Assembly: GCA_030760725.1 (NCBI GenBank)
Contig: JASWHV010000003.1
Coordinates: 110,020,153 to 110,084,152, forward strand
Length of the DNA stretch: 64,000 nt
Reading direction: 5' to 3'
From: Neostapfia colusana
Taxonomy: Eukaryota > Streptophyta > Magnoliopsida > Poales > Poaceae
Below, one piece after another: positions 48,301-57,760 of this stretch. Under the pieces are notes generated by a model, which saw only the letters and a program-made list of their open reading frames with translations, made no database searches and was not told where the DNA came from. Made by a program: the position numbers and the translations under genes. Position 1 is the first letter of the stretch, and the number at the start of each line of letters is the position of its first letter.

Positions 48301-48906
48301 ACATTGAATCACTCCGTTGTGCTTGCTTAACCAATCCATTCCAAGTATTATGTCAATCCCTTGGGAATCCAAGACAATAAGGTTGGCAAGAAAGTCTACC
48401 CCCTTATTTTAATGCTTACATTCGGGCATACTATATTAGTCCTCATCTCTCCACCGGGAGACTTAACCAACATAGTTTTGTTTCATGTGTGATATGGGCA
48501 GATTATACTTGGCAACATACTTGGATGATATGAATGAATGCGATGCTCTGGAATCAAATAAAACAGTGGCTGGGTTGGAGTTGGCAAGAAACATACCAAT
48601 CACGACGTCCTCAGCTTGTTGTGCTTCCTCAGCGGAGACATGATTCACATTGTCACGAGCATAGTTCTGTTGTCCACGGTTACCTTGATTAGCTCCTCCA
48701 TTCGGCCATGGGTTCTGTTTTGGTGCGTTGCTCGGCTGTGCAAGCCCTTTCTTCGGGCACTGACTTGCAAAGTGTCCCGCCTCTCCACATGAAAAACATG
48801 CTTTGTTGCCCATAACAGCAGGAATGTTGGGGCGAGGCTGGTTTTGAGCATAGGCGCCCATGTTGGGACGGGGTGCAGGAGGCAAAGGCATACGGGGTGC
48901 TTGCAT
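45321..48906 (-). pseudogene. pol: Element E nucleocapsid, protease and pol
   Basis: Read on the minus strand: zinc knuckle CFSCGEAGHFASQC; protease LFDSRASHSFIS, where the active-site Gly is Arg (codon 48549-48547); RT with MCVDYRSLNEVTIKNKYPLP and FIDDIMVYSKG; RNase H with YFDASRQGLGC and YTDHKSLKYIFT; integrase HHCC with CDTCQRVKAEH, DFIVRLP, VSDQGSQFIS and QTERTNQILEDM; chromodomain (PVKILDVKERITRNKV). Broken by stops or frameshifts near 48450, 48390, 48035, 47750, 47445, 47135, 45800 and 45650. The last open frame (45606-45190) continues through the polypurine tract into the LTR. Confidence 0.9.
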
Positions 48907-49324
48907 AACAGGACGTTGCTACAGTGGCTGATTAGTGCGAGGTAGATTTGCAGGGCGGAAAGTAGAAGCGGATGAGCCATAATGTGCTGCAGCTGGTGGC
49001 ATGAAACGGTGACGTACATTGCTCCCTTGTGGCTGTCGTTGGTATGGCATCTTCCTCGTGCCCTCTTGCTCAATCTCATGGATCTTGCTCTCAATCACAA
49101 TAGCTTTGTCAACGAGCTTCTGGAAGTTTCCATAATCATTGTTGAGCATCTGAACTTGGATCTCATTGTTCAGCCCTCTCATGAACAAGTATTGCTTTCT
49201 TTGATCAGAGTTGACATCTTCTGGAGCATACCTTGACAGCTGCGTGAACTTGTTGAGGTACTCATTCATGCTCTTCCTTCCTTGGTGGAGACCTTCAAAC
49301 TCTTGCCTTTTTAGCATCATGACT
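48907..49324 (-). pseudogene. gag: Element E gag, downstream half
   Basis: Capsid C-terminal region (VMMLKRQEFEGL, SMNEYLNKFTQLSRYAPEDV, KLVDKAIVIESKIHEIE). It is cut at 49324 by the LTR of element G; the upstream half lies at 60681-61213. The frame seen to start at 49419 is an artefact reading into the inserted LTR. Confidence 0.9.
49320..49324. repeat. Target site duplication of element G (left copy)
   Basis: TGACT before the LTR start TGTGACGCCC; repeated at 60681-60685 after the other LTR. Confidence 0.95.
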
Positions 49325-49615
49325 TGTGACGCCCTCAATTCTGTGGAAAACCACGGAACCGAGAACTGATGCATATGTGTGCCCAGGATGTTCATCACGC
49401 ATACACATATGTTCCACAAACTGAATTCAGAATATATATAACGAATAACAGATTTTATTACAATGTCTCATGAGCCTTGGACTCATGCTCACAGCGGAAG
49501 TCTTATTTCTATGCAGCGGAAGTCTTCCAACTAGTGCGGAAGCAATCTAAGCAGTAGCAGCAGCTCCATCTCTGCTCCATTCCTCCACAGGAAAGGTTGA
49601 GGACAGATTACACGC

Positions 49616-50997
49616 CTAATACTCCACCTGGTCTTCATAGTAATCTTCTCCTGTTGCTGATGATGAAATAACAATGCAAGTTTGAGTACAATGATGTACT
49701 CAGCAAGTGCGGGGAAATATGATATGTAGCTCACAACAAGGTAGGTATAAAAAGGATCATTGCAGAAAGCAATGTTATTTATCAAAACCATGATAAAACA
49801 GCAACTTAACTTTAAGTGAACGTAATCCCAACATGTATTAAAATACCAATCATAGCTCCATTATGTTCATTACCTTCCATGTCCCAACTAGACATTAATC
49901 AACCTCATTCTTGCTCACGAATACCTTCTCGTATTCGCTACCATCTCAGGAATACCATCTCATATTCGCTACCATTTCATCTCATAAACAATTCCGTCTC
50001 ACACAAAGACCAATCTGGTTGCCATGACTCAACAGTCATGCAACCAATCTTATCACCCGGACTCAACAGTCTCGAAAACCAAAACCCAACCATAACCAAA
50101 CAAAATACCAAAACCATCCCAAAATAACCATCCAACTAATCATGGAAGTTGGCCAGGCACTCGTGACCGTAAGCTCGGCTATCATGATAGTTTTAAGACT
50201 CTGCAGAGTTTGCACCTCTTTACCCACAAGTTTGTGATTTCGTCACCCACTGGCGACTACAGAACCTCCATTATACCAGTACACGACCGTCGGTGTATGG
50301 CCAAGAGATAACAAAATAGCCTTTACAAAGGAGATACTAGATGTATGGACTCACTAAGGTTTCACCGGCAGGCTAGAATCTCCAATTCTCCCATCCACGG
50401 GCCCCCTCTTGTGCCATGCAGTTCCCAGGGCAGTCCTCACTCGACTCCTATTCCCCGCACCTTCCACGGTCCATAACAATCTAGCAGCTTACCTAATTAC
50501 TCAGCTAAGCCGCACCCAAACTTGGCCTTGTGGTGGCACTGTTATCCTGGCATGTGCTCGCATGAACCGGTCCTTAGATCTACGGCAAGTAACCACCATC
50601 TCTTTCTACCTCATTCACAAACCCAGGCTTGCCTAGATCTCCCTCCGATCCATGTTCATTAACAGCATCAGTTTCTCATTATCATTACGAGTGCAGTTAG
50701 CTAGACACATCTATCTTGCTTCCCAATCCCATGGACTCAGCGAAGCATAAAAGCAAAAACCATACCCGACTCATAAACTTCCCTGGTGACAAGGGTGGTT
50801 TAACCAAAACTAGTAAACTCCTATAAAAAGGGTTTCCTGTCATGTTTGACTCAGCACACACACCTTTCGCAAACAAAACAGTTTTTCCAAAACATAGGAT
50901 CAATATGGTCAAGGGGCACTTGCCTTGTTCTTGCTGTTCCGTTGCTCAAAATCTTGTTGTTGTAGTCCATCGTAGGTAGCTCCCTGAGCTTGTCCTT
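49616..50997 (-). other. Predicted LTR exons 2 (50997-50924) and 3 (49650-49616), element G 3' LTR
   Basis: Exon 2 matches the E exon (GQAQGATYDGLQQQDFEQ) and ends ACAAG|GCAAGT (GC donor), but is one base short, shifting frame. Exon 3 follows AGCAACAG and reads EDYYEDQVEY then TAG (49618-49616). The intron is 1,273 nt. The acceptor before exon 2 is altered relative to E (TATAA in place of AGCAG). Confidence 0.4.
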
Positions 50998-51499
50998 TTA
51001 TACGCGATCACGCACATATAAGATTCACAACAATCAATATCATGCACAAACTTTAACTAGATGCGATGATGCATATGCATGTTATCCTATGATCAGTTTC
51101 TATTACATCAGTTTGTACGTTTTCTTGCATGGTTTGCATGGATTTACGATGAACAGAGGTGTTCGGATCAAATGTGGGCATGGCGATGACCTTGACTCTA
51201 GATCAAACCGATCAACACGTGATCTGTCCACGAAAGAGTTTCTGTTCGAAAGGAATCGAAGAACAGATGTAAAGAAAACACGATGATGTCGTAAGGTGGT
51301 ATTGGAGACCTACCTTACGTTCTTCTTGGTCTCAGGGTCCTTCTCCTAGCAAGACAGATCGTTGGGGCTCTCTTCCGGCGATCTCCCGCGACTGAACTCC
51401 GGCGAAGGGTTTTACTCGGCGAGCTGGGGCTAGGGCTCTAAGTTGTCGGCTTAGGAGTTGGAAAAGAAGTTCGTGGTTTCGGTCAAAGGTTCTGGGTTC

Positions 51500-51507
51500 T
51501 ATTTATA
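51500..51507 (-). promoter_or_regulatory. TATA box in element G 3' LTR
   Basis: Minus strand TATAAATA, about 880 bases into the LTR. The promoter-bearing 5' LTR has TATTAATA at the same place (59797-59804). Confidence 0.6.
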
Positions 51508-51639
51508 ATCGGGAGGAAAGAGTTCTAATCTGATTGGACTTCGAATAAGAGTCATATTCAAACTGTTTTTTAAATCTTAACAACTTATCTTTAGTTGATT
51601 TGGTGCGGTAACATTGTGGAATTCGTGTTGGTTTCCTCC

Positions 51640-52290
51640 CGTACCGGTATTCCCACATGTACAGAAGCAAAAACCGCTCCAGAACTCGTTACCTCCGCGG
51701 TGATGAGCTCCGGAAGCTCCACGTGTCCATCGGGGGCCTGGTCTCCCCCTTTCCGCAGAGACGAGCTCCAGTTGTGCCGCGTGTCAAGCGGGTGAGACCT
51801 CACTCTTCTTCGGAGGTGAGCTCCATGTGCGCCACGTATCCTGGCGGTCGGGACCTCCTCTCTATTTGGAGGTGGCTTTGCGCACGCCACGTGTCAGTGC
51901 CGGACCTCCCCTCTCTTCGGAGGTGGCTCCGGGTGTGCCACGTGTCCTAACAACGCCAGACTTCGTTTCTTCTCAGAGATGAGCTCCGAGGTTGACACGT
52001 GTCCAACAGTGACGGACCTCTCGGAGATAAGCTCCGGAGGTGACATGTGTCCAATAGCACCGGACCCCTCGGAGGTGAGCTCCGAGATCGACACATACCC
52101 CGAGCGACTAGTCCTCTGTTTTCCGCGGTGAATAGCTCCTATGGTGACACGTGTCCTGCGGGACTGGCCTCGCTTCTCCGCAGAGGCTAGCTCCGGGGGC
52201 AACACGTGTCCCACGAGGTCGGACCTTTCCCCATTTGCGGGGATGATCTCCGGACACGCCATGTGGCCAGCGGCTCGCGGAAAATGTCTA
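51640..52290. repeat. Tandem ABRE/G-box array in element G 3' LTR
   Basis: About ten degenerate units of 50-70 bp of the form GAGCTCCGG...CCACGTGTCC...GGACCTC. Perfect ACGTGTC occurs at 51721, 51889, 51940, 51997, 52149 and 52204, with near matches between. ACGTGTC/CACGTG is the abscisic-acid response element and G-box core of plants. The array lies upstream of the TATA box in element orientation, the expected enhancer position. Confidence 0.75.
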
Positions 52291-52384
52291 TGGCGCTCTA
52301 GGCGAACTGAAATTGGCTCCTTTTTGCTCTCTTCTCTGTTTCAATCTTATAAAAATGTTTATGCAGAAATCGAAAATGAGGGTG

Positions 52385-54907
52385 TCACAAATCTACCCCC
52401 TTAAATTGAATCTCGCCCTCGAGATTCGATGGTGGAGAATAAATGAGGGAATTCTGTCTTGAGGTCTTCTTCACACTCCCATGTAGCTTCAGCTCGGTGT
52501 GATGGATCCATTGTACCTTGCACCATCGGATTACTTTGTTCCTTGTGACCCTTTCCTTTACGTCCAAAATTCGGACGGGGTGCTCCGCATAGGTCAGGTC
52601 CTCTTGAAGTTCAAGCTCTTTCATTAGTACTTGATCCTCTGGTACTCTCAAGCACTTCTTGAGCTGGGATACATGAAACACGTCATGTACGTCGGAGAGA
52701 TATGTTGGAAGCTCTAGTTGATAGGCTACTTCTCCTCGCTTGTCCAAAATCTAAAATGGTCCGATGTAGCGAGGTGCTAGCTTGCCTTTGACGTTGAAGC
52801 GTCGTTGTCCACGGATAGGTGATACCTTAAGGTACACGAAGTCTCCTACTTCGAAAGTCAACTTCATTCGCCTATTGTCCGCATAGCCTTTCTGTCGTGA
52901 CTGAGCAGCCTTTAAGTTCTCCCGTATCGTTTGGACTTGCTTTTCAGCTTCTTGTAGCACTTCGGGTCCAAACACCTGGTTCTCTCCAGTCTCGTTCCAA
53001 AACAGCGGCGTTCTACACTGTCTACCGTACAATGCTTCGAAAGGCGACATCTTCAAGCTATCTTGATAGCTGTTGTTATAGGAGAATTCGGCGTACGGTA
53101 AACTCCTATCCCAACTATGCCCATGTTTCAAGGCGCAATCTCTCAACATGTCCTCCAAAATTTGGTTTGTCCTTTCGGTTTATCCATCGGTTTGTGGGTG
53201 ATAGGCGGAGCTAAAATCCAGTCGTGTACCCATAGCTTTCTGCAGCTTCCTCCAAAATCTAGAGGTAAACTGAGAACCTCGATCTGAGACTATCCTCCTC
53301 GGGACTCCATGATGGTACACGATCTGCTCCATGTACAACTCGGCTAATTGTGCAACGTTGTACTTGGCCCTTCCAGGGAGAAAATGGGCTGTTTTCGTCA
53401 ATCGGTCCATGATAACCCAGATGGAGTCATAACTCGACTGAGTACGTGGCAATCCGACGATGAAATCCATACTGATGTCCTCCCACTTCCACTCGGGTAC
53501 CTTCAAGGGTTGCAACAATCCAGCGGGTCTTTGATGTTCGGCCTTGACCTGTGGGCACGTGTCGCATAGGGCAAAGTATTCGGCTATGTCTCTTTTCATA
53601 CCATCCCACCAATAACAAGTCTTCAAGTCCTTGTATATTTTGGTACTTCCGGGATGTATGGAATAAGGTGAATCATGTGCCTTATTTAATATCATGTCGC
53701 GGATGTGCTTTAAGTTAGGCACACGAATCCTTTTTCCTAGCCAAAGCGTACCCTTCTCATCTTCCTTGACATCCTTCTCTATTCCTTGTCGGATCCTTTC
53801 CTTGATTTCCTTGATCTCCTCATCCGTTGCTTGGCCATCTCTTATCTCTTGCTCCAATGAAGAGTTGAGCTCCATCACTTCCATCTTGTTCAAGAATCCG
53901 AGGTGTAACCGTTCGAACTCCTTACGTACTTCGGGTTGTAGCTCCCGAACCGTGAGTTGGTGACATGCTCCCTTCCGGCTCAATGCATCAGCTACTACAT
54001 TGGCCCTTCCAGGGTTGTAGTTGATTCCAACATCGTAATCCTTGATGAGTTCCAACCATCGATGTTGCCTCAAATTCAAGTCTTGTTGCATGAATATGTA
54101 CTTGAGGATTTTATGATCCGTATAGATCTCACATCGATGACCATGGATATAATGTCTCCAAATCTTTAATGCATGCACCATGGCTGCGAGTTCCAAGTCA
54201 TGCGTAGGGTAATTGAGCTCATGTTTCTTTAACTGCCGTGAGGCATAGGCTACCACTTGTCCTTCTTGCATGAGCACACATCCGAGCCCTTGTCTGGATG
54301 CGTCACAATATGTGTCAAAGCTCTTGCTTACGTCCAGCAATACCAAAACCGGCGCTGTGGTTAGCCTTTTCATGAGCTCCTCAAAACTTTCTTGGCATGC
54401 TGGTGTCCATTGGAAGGCTTTTCCCTTTGTTAGCAACTCCGTCATAGGCTTTGCTATCTTATAGAAGTCCTTGATGCACCTTCGGTAGTATCCAGCCATC
54501 CCCAGAAAACTCCCAACGTCCTTCACATTTTGCGGTTGGTTCCACTTCAGAACATCTCCCACTTTTCTGGGATCAACAGATACTCCTTCCTTGGAGATAA
54601 TGTGGCCTTGGAACGATATCTCCTTTAGCCAAAATTGACATTTGTTAAGCTTGGCATACAATTGATGCTCGCGCATTTTCTGCAAGGTCAATCTTAAATG
54701 TTCTTCATGCTCCTCCTCACTTTTTGAATACAGCATAATGTCTTCGAAAAACTACGACGAACTTATCCAAGTACTCCATGAAAACCTTGTTCATAAGGTA
54801 CATGAAGTATGCGGATGCATTTGTTAACCCAAAAGACATAACTGTATATTCATACGAACCATACTGTGTTCGAAAGGCAGTCTTGGGTATATCGGAGGGC
54901 TTAATCT
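52385..54907 (-). pseudogene. pol: Element G pol: RT, RNase H, integrase, chromodomain
   Basis: The frame 54736-53180 carries the RT end, RNase H (YCDASRQGLGC, YTDHKILKYIF), integrase zinc finger (CDTCPQVKAEH) and core (DFIVGLP, VSDRGSQF). TAA at 53182-53180 replaces a Gln codon in the QTDGQTER motif. The frame resumes 53158-52751 (SYNNSYQDS, CRTPLFWNE), TAG follows at 52753-52751, then 52747-52385 holds the integrase end and chromodomain (PVRILDVKERVTRNKV). A frameshift near 54755 destroys the catalytic motif (reads FEDIMLYSK in the altered frame). The polyprotein stop TGA is at 52387-52385, inside the first bases of the LTR. Confidence 0.92.
52390..52405 (-). other. Polypurine tract, element G
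   Basis: Minus strand TTTAAGGGGGTAGATT directly before the LTR start TGTGACAC. Confidence 0.85.
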
Positions 54908-56914
54908 TCAGCTAGAAGTATCCCGACCAAAGATCAATCTTGGAGGGCTCCTTTCATTTGATCGAATAGGTCTTCTATACGGGAGAGGGTATTTGCTCTT
55001 GATTGTCACCTCGTTGAGAGACCTATAGTCCACGCACATCCTTTGGGTCCCATCCTTCTTGTCTACGAAGAGCACGGGGGCTCCCCATGGTGACGAGCTT
55101 GGATGTATAAAACCCTTCTCCAACTGCTCCTGAATTTGCTTCTTGAGTTCCACTAGTTCATTGGTGGGCATCCTATAGGGTCTCTTTGCTATGGGTGCAG
55201 TTCCGGGTACCAGATCAATGGCAAACTCAATGTCCCGGTCAGGTGGCATACCTGGAAGCTCTTTCGGAAACACGTCCGAGAATTCTTGAACCACTGGAAT
55301 GATGTCCAATGTTGCTCCTTCGACATGGTTCAAAATTGCCTTCTTGGTTGTTTGTTGGGCTGACTCAAACTCGATACGAATACCGTGCTCGTTTGTCAAC
55401 TGCACGCTCCACTCAGCACATTGGATTACTCCGTTGTGCTTGCTTAACCAATCCATCCCGAGTATTATGTCAAGCCCTTGGGAATCCAAGACAATGAGGT
55501 TGGCAAGGAAGTCTACCCCCCTTATTTTAAGGCTTACTTTCGGACATACTATATTAGTCCTCATCTCTCCACCGGGAGAATTAACCAACATAGTACATTT
55601 TAAGTGTGATATGGGTAGATTATGCTTGGCAGCATACTTGGATGATATGAAGGAATGTGATGCTCCAGAATCAAATAAAATGGTGGCTGGGTTGGAATTG
55701 GCAAGAAACATACCAATTACGACGTCCTCAGCCTGTTGTGCTTCCTCAGCAGAGACATGATTCACATTGCCGCGAGCATAGTACTGCTGTCCACGGTTTC
55801 CTTGATTGTCTTCTCCGTTCGGTCGCGGGTACTGCTTGGTCACGTTGCCTTGCTGTCCAGGACCTCTCCTCGGGCACTGGCTCGCGAAGTGTCCTGTTTC
55901 CCCGCATGCAAAGCATGCCCTGTTGCCCATGGCAGCAGGTACGTTGGGATGGGGGTTTTGAACAGGAGCGTGCATGTTGGGTCGGGGCACAGGAGGAAAG
56001 GGCACATGAGGTGCTTGTGCAACGGGTCGTTTCTGTGGTGGATGACTAGGGCGGTATGCAGGAGCGGTCGATCCATACTGCGGTGTGGCTGGGGGCATGT
56101 ACCGAGGTCGTACGTTGCTCCGTTGGGGCTGGTATGGCATCTTCCTCTTGCACTATCGCTCGATCTCTCAGATATTGCTTTCAACCACTATGGCCTTATC
56201 AACCAGCTTCTGGAAGCTCGCGTAGTCATTGTTGAGGAGCTGAACCTGGATCTCATTGTTCAACCCTCTCATGAACAGGTACTGCTTCCTCTGGTCCAAG
56301 TTGACATCTTCGGGGGCGTACCCGGACAGTTGTGTGAACTTGTTGAGATACTCATTCATGCTTCTCTGTCGTTGGCGGAGACCTTCGAACTCCTGTCTCT
56401 TGAGCATCATTACACCAGCAGGGATGTAATGAGAGTGGAAACTCTCCTTGAACTCAGTCCAAGTGATTGTCTCCGGGTCGACATGAGCGTTGCATAGGGA
56501 ATCACACCAGTCAGCGGCAGCTCTCATGAGTCGGTGTGACGCAAAAAGAACCTTCTCTTGGTCATTGCACTGCACTATGGCAAGCTTCTTCTCCATGGAT
56601 TTCAACCAGTCGTCGGCCTCCATGGGGTCATTAGCTTGAGCAAAGGTGGGTGGTCGAGTCCTCATGAACTCTCCCAGTCTGTTATGAGCCGGCGGTGGTG
56701 GTGGTGGTGGTGGTAGTGCCGGAACGGGGTTGTTGTTGTTGGCCTGCAACTGACCCAAAGTTTTGATCATGGTTTGCATATGTTTATTCTGCATGGCCAT
56801 CAACCGTTCCAGGTTGTTCTCACCAGCTCCGGGGTTAACTGGAACTTCATCGTGGCCATCCTCTTGGTTGCCACGGACGTTCCTTCCTTGGCGGCCGGCG
56901 TTTCCTCTCACCAT
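54908..56914 (-). pseudogene. gag-pol: Element G gag, protease and RT N-terminus
   Basis: Start ATG at 56914 (MVRGNAGRQGRNV) directly after a long pyrimidine tract and CACAG. Capsid has a proline run, RLGEFMRTRPPTFAQAND, W-x-x-F-K-E-S-F and SMNEYLNKFTQLSGYAPEDV. TGA at 56170-56168 and a TAG about 15 bases on interrupt the same frame, which reopens at 56140 (MPYQPQRSNV). The knuckle CFACGETGHFASQC and protease LFDSGASHSFIS are intact. RT begins MCVDYRSLNEVTIKSKYPLP and is lost by frameshift near 54960. Confidence 0.92.
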
Positions 56915-57186
56915 CTGTGAGAGAGAAGGAAATAGAATAGAGGTTAGATGATTAGATGGATCCCCCTAACTATATGCATCAAGGTGGATTGGACTATATA
57001 TTAACCCATATGAGGATGTGAACAAGTGTCGAGGCATCTCATACCTCCTTTCTACTTATGTGTGGGTATGGACAACGCTTGAGACATCCCACAACTCACA
57101 CCAAGCACACAATCATGAACAATCATCACAAGGGCTCACACAACTCCTATTCAAGGCTTATTCAATGGGGGTCCTATATGGCTTAG
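56915..57186 (-). other. Proximal leader of element G with acceptor-like end
   Basis: Homologous to the E leader (61214-61517), including AACTATATGCATCAAGGTG and CATATGAGGATGTGAACA. On the minus strand it ends in a pyrimidine-rich tract and CTCTCTCACAG immediately before the gag ATG, a textbook 3' splice site. There is no gene. Confidence 0.65.
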
Positions 57187-57442
57187 GGTGATGCCAATCT
57201 ATGATCCAACTATGGCTTCTCCTAGGCTTGTATCCTATGTCAAGGTAGTTCCAATGCTAATCTATGCATCCTAGGTTTGCATCCTATGGTCAGCGTGACT
57301 CAGCCATCAATCTATGATCATTCTAGGTTGTGTGATCTACGATCAACACGTGGCAGATTGATACCAATCTGTGCCTGATACAAACGTGTGACTTCTATCT
57401 AAGCGTGTAACCTACCGTCAACCCGTGGCTCTGATACCAATC
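57187..57442 (-). repeat. Tandem degenerate primer-site units in element G leader
   Basis: About five imperfect units of 50-70 bp, each resembling the true LTR-edge/primer-site segment (plus strand CCTAGG..TGCATCCTA..GTCA..GTG..TGATACCAATCTGTG). Units sit roughly at 57187-57209, 57220-57267, 57269-57320, 57322-57375 and 57390-57450, the last being the real site. They replace the ORF0 found here in element E. Confidence 0.65.
57425..57439 (-). other. Primer binding site, element G
   Basis: Minus strand TGGTATCAGAGCCAC, perfect tRNA-iMet complement, three bases from the LTR edge at 57443. Confidence 0.95.
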
Positions 57443-57760
57443 TGTGATGCCCTCAATTCTGTGGAAAACCACAGAACCGAGAACTGATGCATATGTGTGC
57501 CCAGGATGTTCATTACACATACACATATGTTCCACAAACTGAATTCAGAATATATATAACCATGAATAACAGAGTTTATTACAATGTCTCATGAGTCTTG
57601 GACTCATGCTCACAGACAGCGGAAGTCTTAATCTAACAGCAGAAGCCTTATTTCTATGCAGCGGAAGTCTTCTAACTAGTGTGGAAGCAATCTAAGCAGT
57701 AGCAGCAGCTCCATCTCTGCTCGATTCCTCCACAGGCAAGGTTGAGGACAGATTACACGC

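Larger units (their letters stand above)
49325..52389 (-). repeat. 3' LTR of element G
   Basis: In element orientation TGTGACACCC (52389) to GGCGTCACA (49325). Contains a tandem ACGTGTC-bearing array, a TATA box, a donor-like AACGTAAG|GTAGGT (near 51315), exon 2-like and exon 3-like segments. Frames at 51591-51890 and 51894-52262 are shadows of the tandem array. Confidence 0.95.

Noticed and set aside
48919..49419. Gag frame of E starting at 49419
   Set aside because: Its first 32 residues are translated from the inserted LTR of element G.
51640..52290. Regular repeats as a CRISPR array
   Set aside because: Units are degenerate, lack unique spacers, and lie in the LTR of a plant retrotransposon.
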